Origin: Phenylobacterium sp.
GTDB lineage: Bacteria; Pseudomonadota; Alphaproteobacteria; Caulobacterales; Caulobacteraceae
Assembly: GCF_022402485.1 (NCBI RefSeq)
Contig: NZ_JAKRSA010000027.1
Span: 62,001-126,000 of the forward strand
Reading direction: 5' to 3'
DNA: 64,000 nucleotides
The position numbers and the translations under genes are program-made. The number at the start of each line of letters is the position of its first letter. Position 1 is the stretch's first letter. Shown here piece after piece: positions 51,500 to 60,943 of this stretch. The notes beneath the pieces are model-generated. The model did no database searches, was not told the origin of the DNA, and worked only from the letters and a program-made list of their open reading frames with translations.

Positions 51500-52171
51500 T
51501 TAGCGGGCCAGCACCTGATCGGCGACAAAGGGATTGCTGCGCCGCTCGGCCCCAAAGCTGGACATGGGTCCATGGCCACAAACGAAACGCACATCATCGC
51601 CCAAGGGCCAGAGCTTACCGGTGATGGCGTCGATCAGATCCTGATGATTGCCCCTGGGAAAATCGGTGCGTCCGATGGAGCCCTGGAACAGCACGTCTCC
51701 CACCTGGGCGAAGCGGGCCTGCCGATGGAAAAAGACCACATGACCCGGCGTATGACCGGGGCAGTGATAGACCTCGAATTCCGTCTCGCCGAGGGTGACC
51801 ACATCACCGTTTTCGAGCCACCGGTCAGGGGTAAAAGACCGGGCCTCCGGCATGCCCCACCGGGCCCCATCCCCATCCATCTGGTCGATCCAGAACGCAT
51901 CGTCCCGGTGCGGACCCTCAATCGGTGCGCCGGTGGCGGCCTTCAGGGCGGCGGTTCCGCCGGCATGGTCGAGATGACCGTGGGTGATCCAGATCTTCTC
52001 CAGGGTCAGGTCATTGTCTTTCAGCGCCTGGAGCAGGCGCGGCACTTCCCCGCCCGGGTCGATAATCGCCGCCTTCCTGGTCTTGGCGCACCAGACAATG
52101 GTGCAGTTCTGCGCCAGGGGGGTGACGGGCGCGATCAGGGCGCGGATCGGAGGCTCTTGGGCTTGCGACAT
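51500..52171 (-). CDS. Metallo-beta-lactamase-fold hydrolase (glyoxalase II-like)
   Basis: 223 residues. The zinc motif HGHLDHAGG is complete, the second and third metal ligands are in YHCPGHTPGHVVF and DVLFQGSIGRTDFPRG, and the last His is in VCGHGPMSSFGAER. It is most like the YcbL/GloB-related group that hydrolyses thioesters. It is divergent from the NSS transporter gene. Confidence 0.88.
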   Translation of the reverse strand: MSQAQEPPIRALIAPVTPLAQNCTIVWCAKTRKAAIIDPGGEVPRLLQALKDNDLTLEKIWITHGHLDHAGGTAALKAATGAPIEGPHRDDAFWIDQMDGDGARWGMPEARSFTPDRWLENGDVVTLGETEFEVYHCPGHTPGHVVFFHRQARFAQVGDVLFQGSIGRTDFPRGNHQDLIDAITGKLWPLGDDVRFVCGHGPMSSFGAERRSNPFVADQVLAR

Positions 52172-52209
52172 GGGGCGACATTATCGGCGCAGGGGTTTCC
52201 CGCAAGGGG

Positions 52210-52224
52210 AGGTGCCTGGCACCT
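52210..52224. promoter_or_regulatory. Short perfect hairpin in the leader of the NSS transporter gene
   Basis: AGGTGC-CTG-GCACCT, perfect 6-bp stem with a 3-nt loop, between the divergent MBL and NSS genes. It could be an operator or part of the leader RNA. Confidence 0.35.
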
Positions 52225-52261
52225 GGAGCGCTTGATTGTTCCAGCAACGCTGGCCAAGGAT

Positions 52262-52306
52262 AGGGTTTCGGCGTCGGGGTGACGCCTTTCCCCAGGGCAG
52301 AACCCT
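52262..52306 (+). promoter_or_regulatory. Structured leader directly before the NSS transporter start
   Basis: Outer stem AGGGTT (52262-52267) with AACCCT (52301-52306) encloses an inner stem GGCGTC (52270-52275) with GACGCC (52281-52286). The start codon begins one base after the outer stem, so folding could block ribosome access. No known riboswitch core was recognised. Confidence 0.4.
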
Positions 52307-52307
52307 C

Positions 52308-53744
52308 ATGGCCGCGAACCTTCCGTCGTCTGGACAGCCCAACTGGTCGTCCAAGCCCGCCTTCATTCTGGCTGCCGTCGGATCGGCCGTCGGCCTGGGC
52401 AACCTCTGGAGGTTCCCGGCCGAGGCCGGGGCCAACGGCGGCGCTGCCTTTGTGCTGGTCTATATCCTCTGTGTCGCCCTGATCGGCGCGCCGCTGTTGC
52501 TGGCTGAGACCCTGATCGGCCGGCACGGCCAGCGCTCCACCATCACCAGCGCCGCCCTGCTGGCGCGGCAGTCCAAGGCCAGCAGTGGCTGGGCCTCGTT
52601 GGCGGTGATCGGCATGATCGCCAATTATCTGATCCTGACCTTCTACAGCGTTGTCGCGGGCTGGGTGCTCTACTTCATCTGGACCTCGGGCGGAGATGTG
52701 CTGCGCACGATCGCGGCGGGCCAGCCCTTTGCAGGCGCCTATTCGAACCTCACCGTGGAGCAGGTCCGTCAGCAGATGCCCGACCTGTTCGCTGATCCGG
52801 TGAAGATGAGCATTGCCCACTTCATCTTTGCTGCGGCCACGACCTATGTGGTCGCCCGGGGGGTCAAGGGGGGGATTGAGGTGGCCGCCGTCTGGATGAT
52901 GCCGGCTTTCTTCATCCTGCTGCTGGGCATTACGGTCTATGCCGGCGTAACGGGGGACTTTGCCGCAGGCGCGGCATTCCTGTTCACCCCGGACTTTGCC
53001 CGCGCCGTGCAGCCCGAGGTGCTCAATTCCGCCCTGGGACAGGCGTTCTTCTCCCTGAGTCTCGGGGGCGGGGCCATGGTCGCCTATGGGGCCTATGCCT
53101 CCCGGGAGACCAATCTGGGCCAGACCTCGGGCATTATCTCTGCTGCAGACACCTCAGTGGCGATCATCGCGGGCCTGGCCATCTTTCCCATCGTGTTCAG
53201 CGTTGGCCTCGCCCCGGACGCCGGTCCGACCCTGATGTTCCAAACCCTTCCGGCCGCCTTCCACAGCATGCCGGCCGGGGCGTTGGTGGGGCTGGCTTTC
53301 TTCGTCCTGGCCCTGTTTGCCGCCCTGACCTCCTCGGTCTCCCTGTTGGAGATTTCGACCGCCTATCTTGTGGAGCGGTTCAAGATGGCCCGGGTGATGG
53401 CGGCAGGGCTGTTGGGGACCAGCTTCTTCCTGATCGGCATGGTCTCGGTGCTGTCATTCAACATCTGGGCCGACCATCGCCCCCTGGCCATGGTCCCGGG
53501 CTTCACCAACGCCAACTGGTTTGACGTGTTCGACGGCGTTACAGGGCGAATTCTGTTGCCGCTCTCGGGTCTCATCACAGCGATCTTCATCGGTTGGGTC
53601 GCCGATCGCAAACTGGTGAACGAGGAAACCGGGCTGCAGTCTGGCCCCCTTCTGCCGATTTGGCGGTTCCTGGTGGCGTGGCTGTGCCCGATTGCGGTGT
53701 TCCTGATCCTGCTGTTTGGGCTGTTCCCGCAGCTGATCAGCTAG
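52308..53744 (+). CDS. Sodium-dependent transporter of the NSS (SNF) family
   Basis: 478 residues with about 11 hydrophobic segments. The sodium/substrate motif of helix 1 is AAVGSAVGLGNLWRFPAEAGANGGAAF and helix 2 contains GAPLLLAETLIGRHG. These are diagnostic of LeuT-type transporters for amino acids and related compounds. The ATG at 52308 was chosen because the family sequence starts just after it; the open frame upstream does not resemble the family. The substrate is unknown. Confidence 0.92.
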   Translation: MAANLPSSGQPNWSSKPAFILAAVGSAVGLGNLWRFPAEAGANGGAAFVLVYILCVALIGAPLLLAETLIGRHGQRSTITSAALLARQSKASSGWASLAVIGMIANYLILTFYSVVAGWVLYFIWTSGGDVLRTIAAGQPFAGAYSNLTVEQVRQQMPDLFADPVKMSIAHFIFAAATTYVVARGVKGGIEVAAVWMMPAFFILLLGITVYAGVTGDFAAGAAFLFTPDFARAVQPEVLNSALGQAFFSLSLGGGAMVAYGAYASRETNLGQTSGIISAADTSVAIIAGLAIFPIVFSVGLAPDAGPTLMFQTLPAAFHSMPAGALVGLAFFVLALFAALTSSVSLLEISTAYLVERFKMARVMAAGLLGTSFFLIGMVSVLSFNIWADHRPLAMVPGFTNANWFDVFDGVTGRILLPLSGLITAIFIGWVADRKLVNEETGLQSGPLLPIWRFLVAWLCPIAVFLILLFGLFPQLIS

Positions 53745-53778
53745 GGGAGCGGGTACCGTCCAACCTGAGGGCTCCAGC

Positions 53779-56211
53779 CTGCTGCCGATCCACGATGTCC
53801 TGGGTGCCCTAGACGACGCCCTGGCGACGGGAACCCGCGCCATCCTCGTGGCCCCGCCGGGGGCAGGCAAGACCACGGTCACGCCCTTGTCCCTGCTGTC
53901 GGCGCCGTGGCTGCAGGGGCAGCGGATCATCATGCTCGAGCCCCGCCGCCTGGCTGCACGAGCGGCTGCCGAGCGGATGGCGGCGACGCTGAATGAGCCT
54001 GTGGGAGAGACCGTCGGCTTCCGGGTGCGGATGCAGGCCAAGGTCTCGGCCAGGACCCGGATCGAGGTGGTGACCGAAGGTGTGTTCACCCGGATGATCC
54101 TAAGTGATCCTGGCCTTTCCGGGATCGGGTGCGTGATCTTTGATGAGTTCCACGAGCGCAGCCTGGACGCCGACCTCGGCTTGGCCCTGGCCTTGAATGC
54201 TCAGGCCCTGCTGCGCGAGGACCTGCGCCTGCTGGTGATGTCGGCGACCCTGGACGGGGCGGCTGTGGCTCGGCTGATGGACGATGCCCCGGTGATCGAG
54301 AGCCTTGGCCGGGCCTTTCCGGTGGAGACCCGCTATCTCGGACGCCGGGAAACCCTGCGCCTGGAAGATGATGTGGTGCGCGCCATCGAGCGAGCCCTGG
54401 CGGAAGAAACAGGCGGGGTCCTGGTGTTCCTGCCGGGACAGGGCGAGATCCTGCGGGTGGCTGAGCGGCTGAACGAACGCCTGCGCCGGGACGATGTCCT
54501 GATCGCCCCGCTTTACGGAGCTCTTGACCCGAAGGCTCAGGACCGGGCGGTGGCACCGCCGCCAGCGGGCGTCTGCAAGGTGGTCCTGGCCACCTCCATC
54601 GCGGAGACCAGTTTGACCCTGGAGGACGTCCGGGTGGTGGTGGACTGCGGTCAGGCCCGTGTGCCGCGCTTTGATCCTGCCAGTGGCCTGACGCGGCTGG
54701 CGACGGTACGGGTCAGCCGAGCCGCGGCCGACCAGCGTCGCGGGCGGGCTGGCCGCACCGCGCCAGGGGTCTGTTACCGACTGTGGGACGAGGCTGAGAC
54801 CCGCGCCCTGCCAGCCTTTGCGGACCCTGAGATTCTGGACGCCGATCTCTCTGGTCTGGCGCTGGATCTGGCCCGATGGGGCGCGAAATCCACTGATGAC
54901 CTGGCTTTCCTTGATCCGCCGCCCAGGGCAGCCCTCAGCGAGGCTCAGGGCCTGTTGCAGCGCCTGGAGGCGGTGGACTCCGCCGGGGTGCTCACCGGGC
55001 ATGGTGAGGCCTTGGCTGACATGCCTCTGCCCCCCCGACTGGCGCACATGGTGCTTCGGGCCGGCGAGCATGGCCAGGCTGCCCGCGCTGCCAGGATCGC
55101 TGCCCTGATCTCTGAGCGAGGAATCGGTGGGCGGGAAGCGCACCTCTCCCACCGTCTCGAGGCCTTTGAGCGGGACCGTTCCCCCCGGGCCAGGGACGCC
55201 CGCGCCCTGGCTGAGCGTTGGGCTGGCGGGGTGCGAGGCGGGAAGAAGCCTGCGCTCAGTGACGGTCAGATGCTGGCCCTGGCCTATCCCGAGCGGGTGG
55301 CCAAGGCCCGGGGCCCGCAAGGGGAGTTCCAGTTGGCGACTGGGCGAGGCGCCTTCATCGAAGCCGGTGATGTCCTGGCGCGGGAGCCCTGGCTGGCGGT
55401 GGCTGAGCTGGGGGGTGGGGATCGCCGCGACCGCATCCTGCTGGCGGCTCCTCTGACGGAGGGAGAGATTCTGGCGGCCTTTGCCCCCATCCTGGAGACT
55501 GAGGATCGTCTTGAGGAAAGCCCCGGGGGGCGCATCCGCGCCCGAAGGCTGACGCGCTTGGGCCGCCTGGTCCTGAACGAAAATCTTGATGAGTCTCCTC
55601 CGGCAGAGCTGGTGGCTCAAGCCCTGGCCGCTCGGCTGCGAAAGGAGGGCCTGGGGGGGCTGAGGTGGGGGGGCGCCGCAGCAGGCCTTCGCCAGCGGGT
55701 GGCCTTCCTGCGCCAGCAGGACTCTGAGACCTGGCCCGACCTATCTGATGAGGCCCTCGCGGGGCGGCTGGATGACTGGCTGACGCCGGTTCTGCATGGG
55801 CTTCGCGGGTTGTCAGACCTTACCCCTGACCTTCTGGACGGCGCTCTGCGCAGTCTTGTGCCCTGGGATCTTCAGCGTCGCGTGGAGGCGGAGCTGCCCA
55901 CCCACTGGACTGCCCCGACCGGCAACCGGGCGCAGATCGACTATGAGGCTGAGGGCGGTCCGCGGGTGGAAATCCGGGTCCAGGAGGTGTTTGGACTCAA
56001 TGCGCACCCGATGGTGGCCGGTCGGCCCCTGACGCTGGCTCTGCTCTCGCCAGCCCGTCGGCCCCTCCAGCTGACCCAGGATCTGCCGGGGTTCTGGCGC
56101 GGCTCCTGGCGGGATGTGCGCGCGGATATGCGCGGCCGCTATCCCCGCCATCCCTGGCCCGAAGACCCGTCCATTGCCGATCCGACGACGCGGGCCAAGC
56201 CGCGCAGCTAG
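53779..56211 (+). CDS. hrpB: HrpB, DEAH-box ATP-dependent helicase
   Basis: 810 residues from the proposed CTG start. Walker A is APPGAGKTT, then LEPRRLAARAAAERM, FDEFHER (DEFH, the variant of DEAH in HrpB), MSATLDG, and the C-terminal helicase signatures (FLPGQGEIL, ATSIAETSLTLEDV, QRRGRAGRTAPG) and the HrpB_C domain. The first usual start codon in frame is GTG at 53848, only just before Walker A. The upstream codons (LPIHDVLGALDDAL) match the HrpB N-terminus but include no ATG, GTG or TTG up to the stop at 53734. CTG at 53779 has GAGGG 7 bp upstream. Confidence 0.93.
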   Translation: MLPIHDVLGALDDALATGTRAILVAPPGAGKTTVTPLSLLSAPWLQGQRIIMLEPRRLAARAAAERMAATLNEPVGETVGFRVRMQAKVSARTRIEVVTEGVFTRMILSDPGLSGIGCVIFDEFHERSLDADLGLALALNAQALLREDLRLLVMSATLDGAAVARLMDDAPVIESLGRAFPVETRYLGRRETLRLEDDVVRAIERALAEETGGVLVFLPGQGEILRVAERLNERLRRDDVLIAPLYGALDPKAQDRAVAPPPAGVCKVVLATSIAETSLTLEDVRVVVDCGQARVPRFDPASGLTRLATVRVSRAAADQRRGRAGRTAPGVCYRLWDEAETRALPAFADPEILDADLSGLALDLARWGAKSTDDLAFLDPPPRAALSEAQGLLQRLEAVDSAGVLTGHGEALADMPLPPRLAHMVLRAGEHGQAARAARIAALISERGIGGREAHLSHRLEAFERDRSPRARDARALAERWAGGVRGGKKPALSDGQMLALAYPERVAKARGPQGEFQLATGRGAFIEAGDVLAREPWLAVAELGGGDRRDRILLAAPLTEGEILAAFAPILETEDRLEESPGGRIRARRLTRLGRLVLNENLDESPPAELVAQALAARLRKEGLGGLRWGGAAAGLRQRVAFLRQQDSETWPDLSDEALAGRLDDWLTPVLHGLRGLSDLTPDLLDGALRSLVPWDLQRRVEAELPTHWTAPTGNRAQIDYEAEGGPRVEIRVQEVFGLNAHPMVAGRPLTLALLSPARRPLQLTQDLPGFWRGSWRDVRADMRGRYPRHPWPEDPSIADPTTRAKPRS

Positions 56212-56996
56212 CTGGCGGCGTAGATCATCACCCCGGTGGCGACCGACAGGTTCAGGCTGTCGGCCCGGCCGCGCATGGGGATCTTGACGTTCACGTCGCA
56301 GAGGGCGGCCATCTCCGGCGGCAGGCCCTGCTGTTCATTGCCCATCAGGATCAGGGCCGGATGGACATAGTCGGCCTGGCGATGATCGACCTCAGCGCTC
56401 AAGAGGGTGCCCACCACCGATCCAGGCCAGCTGCCACGCCAGGCGGCGAACTCCGCCTCGCTGGCCCGGGCGATGGGGACGGCGAAGATGGACCCCATGG
56501 TCGCCCGCACCGCCTCTACCGAGTAGGGATCACAACATTCGCCTACCAGAACCACCCCGCCACAGCCCGCCGCATCGGCCGTGCGAATGATGGTGCCAAG
56601 ATTACCGGGATCGCGGACCCGGTGCAGGGCCACCCAAGCCTTTGCGGTGCGGGGCTGCAGGGCTTGGAGCGGCGTGAAGACCTGGGGGAAGACGCCGACG
56701 ACCGCCTGAGGGTTGTCCCGCCGCGAGACCTTGGCGAGGATGTCTGCGGTGACCTCGATCACCTCGCCGCCAGCGTCCTCTGTCGCCTCGGCGGCGGCGC
56801 GAAGCAGGGGATGATCGGCGGCCTCTCGCCCATAGAGCAGGATCTCCGGCGCGTGGCCGGTCTCGACCCCTTCTGTGACGTTCTTGAGGCCTTCGGCCAC
56901 AAACAGGCCGGTCTCGTCTCGCGACTTGCGCTGGTGCAGGGCGCGCACAGCCTTCACCGTGGGATTGGTCAAGGAGGTGACGGTGCGACCGCTCAC
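56208..56996 (-). CDS. TrmH/SpoU-family RNA 2'-O-methyltransferase
   Basis: 262 residues. An L7Ae/L30-like substrate-binding N-terminus (SLTNPTVKAVRALHQRKSRDETGLFVAEGLKNV) is followed by the SPOUT knot domain with motif 1 RDPGNLGTIIRTADAAG, motif 2 ILMGNEQQGL and motif 3 IPMRGRADSLNLSVATGVMIY. It methylates a ribose in rRNA or tRNA. The GTG at 56996 overlaps the stop of the upstream methyltransferase gene (GTGA). It ends inside the hrpB stop codon (shared CTAG). Confidence 0.9.
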   Translation of the reverse strand: MSGRTVTSLTNPTVKAVRALHQRKSRDETGLFVAEGLKNVTEGVETGHAPEILLYGREAADHPLLRAAAEATEDAGGEVIEVTADILAKVSRRDNPQAVVGVFPQVFTPLQALQPRTAKAWVALHRVRDPGNLGTIIRTADAAGCGGVVLVGECCDPYSVEAVRATMGSIFAVPIARASEAEFAAWRGSWPGSVVGTLLSAEVDHRQADYVHPALILMGNEQQGLPPEMAALCDVNVKIPMRGRADSLNLSVATGVMIYAAS

Positions 56997-57907
56997 GCCG
57001 CCCACCTGGCATAGAAGGACAGGCCGATCTCCCGGTCCCCCGATTGTTCGGACAGGGCCAGCTCGCCCCATTCGATGCTCCCGCCCCGGTCGGCTAGCCG
57101 GTCAGCCAGCAGCCCCGCCAGGGCGGCACCGGAGATGCGGGCGGCATAGGCATTTAGGATCAAGAAAGACGCATTTTCTGATAGAAGTTCTGCACATAAA
57201 TCAGAAAGCTCAGGCAAATCCTCAAAGAGGCGCCACACCTCACCGGTGGGGCCACGGCCGTATTTCGGCGGATCAAGGATAATCCCGTCATAACGCGATC
57301 CGCGCCGGACCTCCCGCTGGACGTATCGGCGGGCGTCTTCGCAGATCCACCGGATTGGCCGGTCGGCGAGATGGGACAACTCGGCGTTCTCCCGCGCCAT
57401 GGCGATGGCCTTCTTGGAGGCGTCCACATGGGTCACGGCGGCACCCGCGGCGGCGCAGACCAGACTGGCGACGCCGGTATAACCAAACAGGTTCAGCACT
57501 CGGGGCGGCTCGGCAGACCTGGCGGCAGCGCTACGGAGGCGGGCATCCAGCCACTCCCAATTGGCCGCCTGCTCGGGAAAAAAGGCCAGATGCCGGAAGG
57601 CTGTGAAGCGGGCATTGAACCGGGCCGCGCCCCAGGACATGGGCCAGGCCTCCAAGGGCGACCCCTGAAAGCGCCAGCGGCCGGCGTCCTCCTCGTCGCT
57701 AGGATCAAAGATGGCGTCGGCCTGTTCCCAGGCAGAGGCCTCCAGCCGTGGCGTCCAAAGGCACTGGGGCTCGGGCCGCACAACGGTGTAGGGGCCATAG
57801 CGCTCCAGCTTCCGGCCATCGCCGGAATCCAGCAGGGCGTAGTCAGCCCAACCGGTGGTGCGCATGACGCCTGGGGAAGGGGCGACGATGGGGCGTCTGG
57901 AGCTCAT
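56993..57907 (-). CDS. Class I SAM-dependent methyltransferase (RlmI/COG1092-like)
   Basis: 304 residues. The SAM motif I is VLNLFGYTGVASL, motif II is VTHVDASKKAIAMARENAEL, and motif IV is IILDPPKYGRG. These match the RlmI/RlmK group that modifies 23S rRNA, although the N-terminal PUA domain is not evident. A patch near 57160-57230 uses AT-rich codons (CTT TCT GAT TTA TGT) unlike the rest of the gene. Operon with the downstream SpoU methyltransferase, so a ribosome-modification pair is likely. Confidence 0.87.
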   Translation of the reverse strand: MSSRRPIVAPSPGVMRTTGWADYALLDSGDGRKLERYGPYTVVRPEPQCLWTPRLEASAWEQADAIFDPSDEEDAGRWRFQGSPLEAWPMSWGAARFNARFTAFRHLAFFPEQAANWEWLDARLRSAAARSAEPPRVLNLFGYTGVASLVCAAAGAAVTHVDASKKAIAMARENAELSHLADRPIRWICEDARRYVQREVRRGSRYDGIILDPPKYGRGPTGEVWRLFEDLPELSDLCAELLSENASFLILNAYAARISGAALAGLLADRLADRGGSIEWGELALSEQSGDREIGLSFYARWAA

Positions 57908-58067
57908 GAGGCTTCGCTTACGAAAAACCCGCCCCGCGCGCCAGGGATGAAAGCCTCAACGGCGCGGTATGGCGATCTGGGCTGAAAAGCCTCGCCATTC
58001 GGCGGCGGGCTTGTCACCGCAGTGAAATTGGGCTCCGTTGTCCGGCTCTATGGGAGGGGGAGCGCAG

Positions 58068-58697
58068 TTGATCAGCGTCAGCACCACACGTCGCCGGTCG
58101 GCCCGCAAGGCCAAGGGTGACGGCCATATGCGCCGGGCTGAGATCCTGCAGGCGGCTGAGCGGATCTTTGTGGCCGATGGCTATGAAGCTGCGACCATTC
58201 GCCGGATCGCCGATGAGGTCGGCGTCTCGTCCACCGCGCTTTACATGCACTTTCCCGACAAGGCCTGCATCCTGCTGGAGATCTGCCAGGGGGTGATGCA
58301 GGAGCTGCTGGATCGCAACAGCCAGATCGCCCTGCGCCCACTGGACCCCGTCAATCGCACCCGCATGATGCTGGACGCCTACATGCGCTGGGGGTTTGAG
58401 CATCCCAACGCCTACCAGCTGGTGTTTTCAGGCACTCGGCCCCTGCCACAGAGCTCTGACGCCACCGCTGAGCTGGCCGTCGCCTGCTATGACAAGTTCT
58501 GCGGTGTTGTCCGAGAGATCGCCGCCGAGGGCCGGCTGCGCCTGGGGGACGGTGACACTGCCGCCCAGGCCCTGTGGGCCGCCTGTCATGGGGTGGTGGC
58601 CCTACGGCTGTCGCGCCCCAACTTCCCGTGGCAACCCGAGGACGCCCTGATTGAGGTGACCATCGAGGGCCTGCTCAGCGGGTTGACGGTCGACTGA
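58068..58697 (+). CDS. TetR-family transcriptional regulator
   Basis: 209 residues. A basic N-terminus (TTRRRSARKAKGDGHMRR) precedes the TetR helix-turn-helix (AEILQAAERIFVADGYEAATIRRIADEVGVSSTALYMHFPDKACIL) and a ligand domain of the TetR_C_33 type (MLDAYMRWGFEHPNAYQLVFSG). TTG at 58068 has GGGGGAG at correct distance; ATG at 58050 is the alternative. Its target and ligand are unknown. It converges with the lytic transglycosylase gene. Confidence 0.9.
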   Translation: MISVSTTRRRSARKAKGDGHMRRAEILQAAERIFVADGYEAATIRRIADEVGVSSTALYMHFPDKACILLEICQGVMQELLDRNSQIALRPLDPVNRTRMMLDAYMRWGFEHPNAYQLVFSGTRPLPQSSDATAELAVACYDKFCGVVREIAAEGRLRLGDGDTAAQALWAACHGVVALRLSRPNFPWQPEDALIEVTIEGLLSGLTVD

Positions 58698-58718
58698 GCC
58701 GAGAGACGGCCGGACGCC

Positions 58719-60812
58719 TCACTGGGCGGCGGCGTCGGCCGTTGTGGGGCGGGCGTAGGTATAGCCGCCCCGAGACAGGTCCTGTGACAGGGTGATCTTC
58801 GCGGTGCCGTTGTTCAGTCGCGCCCGATAGACCTGCGTCCCCTCCATCACGCGCATGACGTAGTTGCGGGTCTCGGAGAAGGGGATGCACTCGATGAAAT
58901 CAATGGGGTCGGTTCCGGCTCCGCGAGGATCGCCACAGAACCCGATCCATTGGGTCGGGCGTCCGGGACCGGCGTTATAGGCCGCGATCGCCAGGGGGTA
59001 AGAGCCGCTGAACTGGCTGAGCATCTGGGAGATGTAGGTCTGACCCAGGCGCATATTGTAGTCAGGATCATCCAGCATGTTGGCGGAATAGGAGACCCCG
59101 ATCTGCCGGGCGACGATCTGGGCGGTGGCGGGCATGACCTGCATCATTCCCCGCGCGCCCACAGGGGACCGGATGAGCGGATCAAAGCCGCTCTCTTGCC
59201 GGGTGATCGACAGGGTCAAGGCCAGTTCCGGGGCATTGGGCACCTGGGGCGGTGTCCGCTGCGGATAGCCGCGGAGGGGCAGGACGTGGCCGAGGGTCGC
59301 CGCCCCACGCACCACAAGCATGGAGCCCGTCTGATCCCCATAGCCCCGGGCCATGTCGACGATCAGGGCCTGCTCGGCGCTGTTAGGCACCGTGTCCTTC
59401 AAGTGCAGGGCAAAGGTGCGGAACAGGCTGGCTTCACCGATTTCATTCAGCCGGCGGGCGGCGCGGACCACATCGCGGCCCTCAAACCGGGTCCGGTCAA
59501 ACTCAGTGATTTCGGGCTCCGGGGGCAGGGTCATGGTCCCGTCACCGACCTTTTCCCCGGCCAGCTGGCCGTAGAAGGTCGTATTGTGCTCTGCGGCGGC
59601 GCCGTAGAAGCTCTGGGCGGCGGCGGCGTCGCCCTTGGCCTCGTGCGCCCGGCCCCGCCAATAGAGGGCCCGTCCCCGGGTGATGGGCGAGGTGCCGATC
59701 TCGGCAATGGCGGCGAAGTGCCGGTCAGCCAGCTCCGGGTTGTTCATCCGGCGCAGGGCGATCCAGCCGGCATAGAACTCCGCCTCTGCGGCCGAGGCAC
59801 CAGCAGCAAGCCCGGTATTGGCCGCCGCCCGATAGGCGTTGTTGAAATCCCTGGCCCGCAGGGCGGACAAGGTCATGGAATAGCGTTCCCGCCAGACCCG
59901 GGTGGCCGCCGCGCTCACCTGGGCATGTTCGGCGGGCAGGGGGGCTAGCAGGTCGTAGGCCCGCCCCTCCTGACCACGGGCGCGGTGGAAGGGCGCGCGC
60001 TCGAAGGCAATGCCCGGATGGGCAGCTTGAGCCGGGGTCAGTTGCGCCAGCAACGTCTCAGCCCCCGGGGATCGGTTGCGCAGGGCGATGCGGGTTTCGG
60101 CGATCGCGCGCTCGTCTGCGGGGATCAGGCTGAGCATGGCCTGGGCGGCGGGGCCCTGTTGCCCATAGAGCAGCCGATCGGCCCGCCGGACATGGTCTTC
60201 AGGGCGTAGATAGCCGCCAAACTGGGCAAGCATGGAGGTCTGGACGCTGGCCTCAAAGATCTCGTCGCGCCACACCCGACGGATCAGGGCGGTGGCCTCG
60301 GCCTGCTGACCCGTGGCGTTCAGGGCCCTGGCCAGGGCCATGGCCCCTTGGGCGGTGGCCGGGGCCTCCCCGCCGAACCAGGCGATCGTCTGTTCAGCCG
60401 AAAGACCGGACGTGGCCAGTAGCGCCTCGGCCGTCTGCTGTCGGCCAGCCCCCCTGGGCCAGCCCGCCAGATCGCGCCTGGCCTGATCCGCCTCGAAGAA
60501 GCCGAGGGAGGTTCCCGCGGTGTCCATGAGCGCCCAGACCACGATCTTCCGGGCGATCGGGTCAGAGATCGCCGACATCAGGCTGCGGGCCTCGGCCACG
60601 TCCTTGCGGCGCGCCGCGGCCAGGGCCTGACGCAGGATCTGATTCTCACCGACCGAGAGCGGGGCCAGGGGGGCCCGCTGCACGGGCTGCAGTTCAATGG
60701 GCCTGGGGAACGGGTCCTCTCCCGTCGCCCGGGGCGTCTGCGCATGGGGAACGCCGACCACCAGGAACAGGGCGGCGGCGGTCAGAAGCGTCTTGGGCGC
60801 AAGGACGTGCAA
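58719..60812 (-). CDS. slt: Soluble lytic murein transglycosylase (Slt70-like)
   Basis: 697 residues. From a TTG at 60812 with GGAG 7 bp upstream, translation gives a normal signal peptide ([22 protein letters not shown]); the first ATG at 60881 has no ribosome-binding site and would put 23 extra residues in front. The mature protein has a long alpha-superhelical region (about 50-490) and a C-terminal lysozyme-like domain with catalytic Glu in [27 protein letters not shown] and [12 protein letters not shown]. It cleaves peptidoglycan strands in the periplasm. It is divergent from dapA. Confidence 0.93.
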   Translation of the reverse strand: MHVLAPKTLLTAAALFLVVGVPHAQTPRATGEDPFPRPIELQPVQRAPLAPLSVGENQILRQALAAARRKDVAEARSLMSAISDPIARKIVVWALMDTAGTSLGFFEADQARRDLAGWPRGAGRQQTAEALLATSGLSAEQTIAWFGGEAPATAQGAMALARALNATGQQAEATALIRRVWRDEIFEASVQTSMLAQFGGYLRPEDHVRRADRLLYGQQGPAAQAMLSLIPADERAIAETRIALRNRSPGAETLLAQLTPAQAAHPGIAFERAPFHRARGQEGRAYDLLAPLPAEHAQVSAAATRVWRERYSMTLSALRARDFNNAYRAAANTGLAAGASAAEAEFYAGWIALRRMNNPELADRHFAAIAEIGTSPITRGRALYWRGRAHEAKGDAAAAQSFYGAAAEHNTTFYGQLAGEKVGDGTMTLPPEPEITEFDRTRFEGRDVVRAARRLNEIGEASLFRTFALHLKDTVPNSAEQALIVDMARGYGDQTGSMLVVRGAATLGHVLPLRGYPQRTPPQVPNAPELALTLSITRQESGFDPLIRSPVGARGMMQVMPATAQIVARQIGVSYSANMLDDPDYNMRLGQTYISQMLSQFSGSYPLAIAAYNAGPGRPTQWIGFCGDPRGAGTDPIDFIECIPFSETRNYVMRVMEGTQVYRARLNNGTAKITLSQDLSRGGYTYARPTTADAAAQ

Positions 60813-60943
60813 GCGGGAACTCCAGGCTCTCGTCCCTCCAGGGACGATACGGGCGGTTGCGGCCAGGGCGGCACCGGACATATTGTCCGCGCAACATCGT
60901 AGGCCGCAACATCATGCGGCGTTTTCACGGCTTTTTGCAGACA

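Noticed and set aside
52172-52307. Glycine or other known riboswitch in the NSS leader
   Set aside because: No conserved core motif of a known class was seen; only simple stems.
54100-55620. 506-codon minus-strand frame
   Set aside because: Antisense to hrpB; no recognisable motif.
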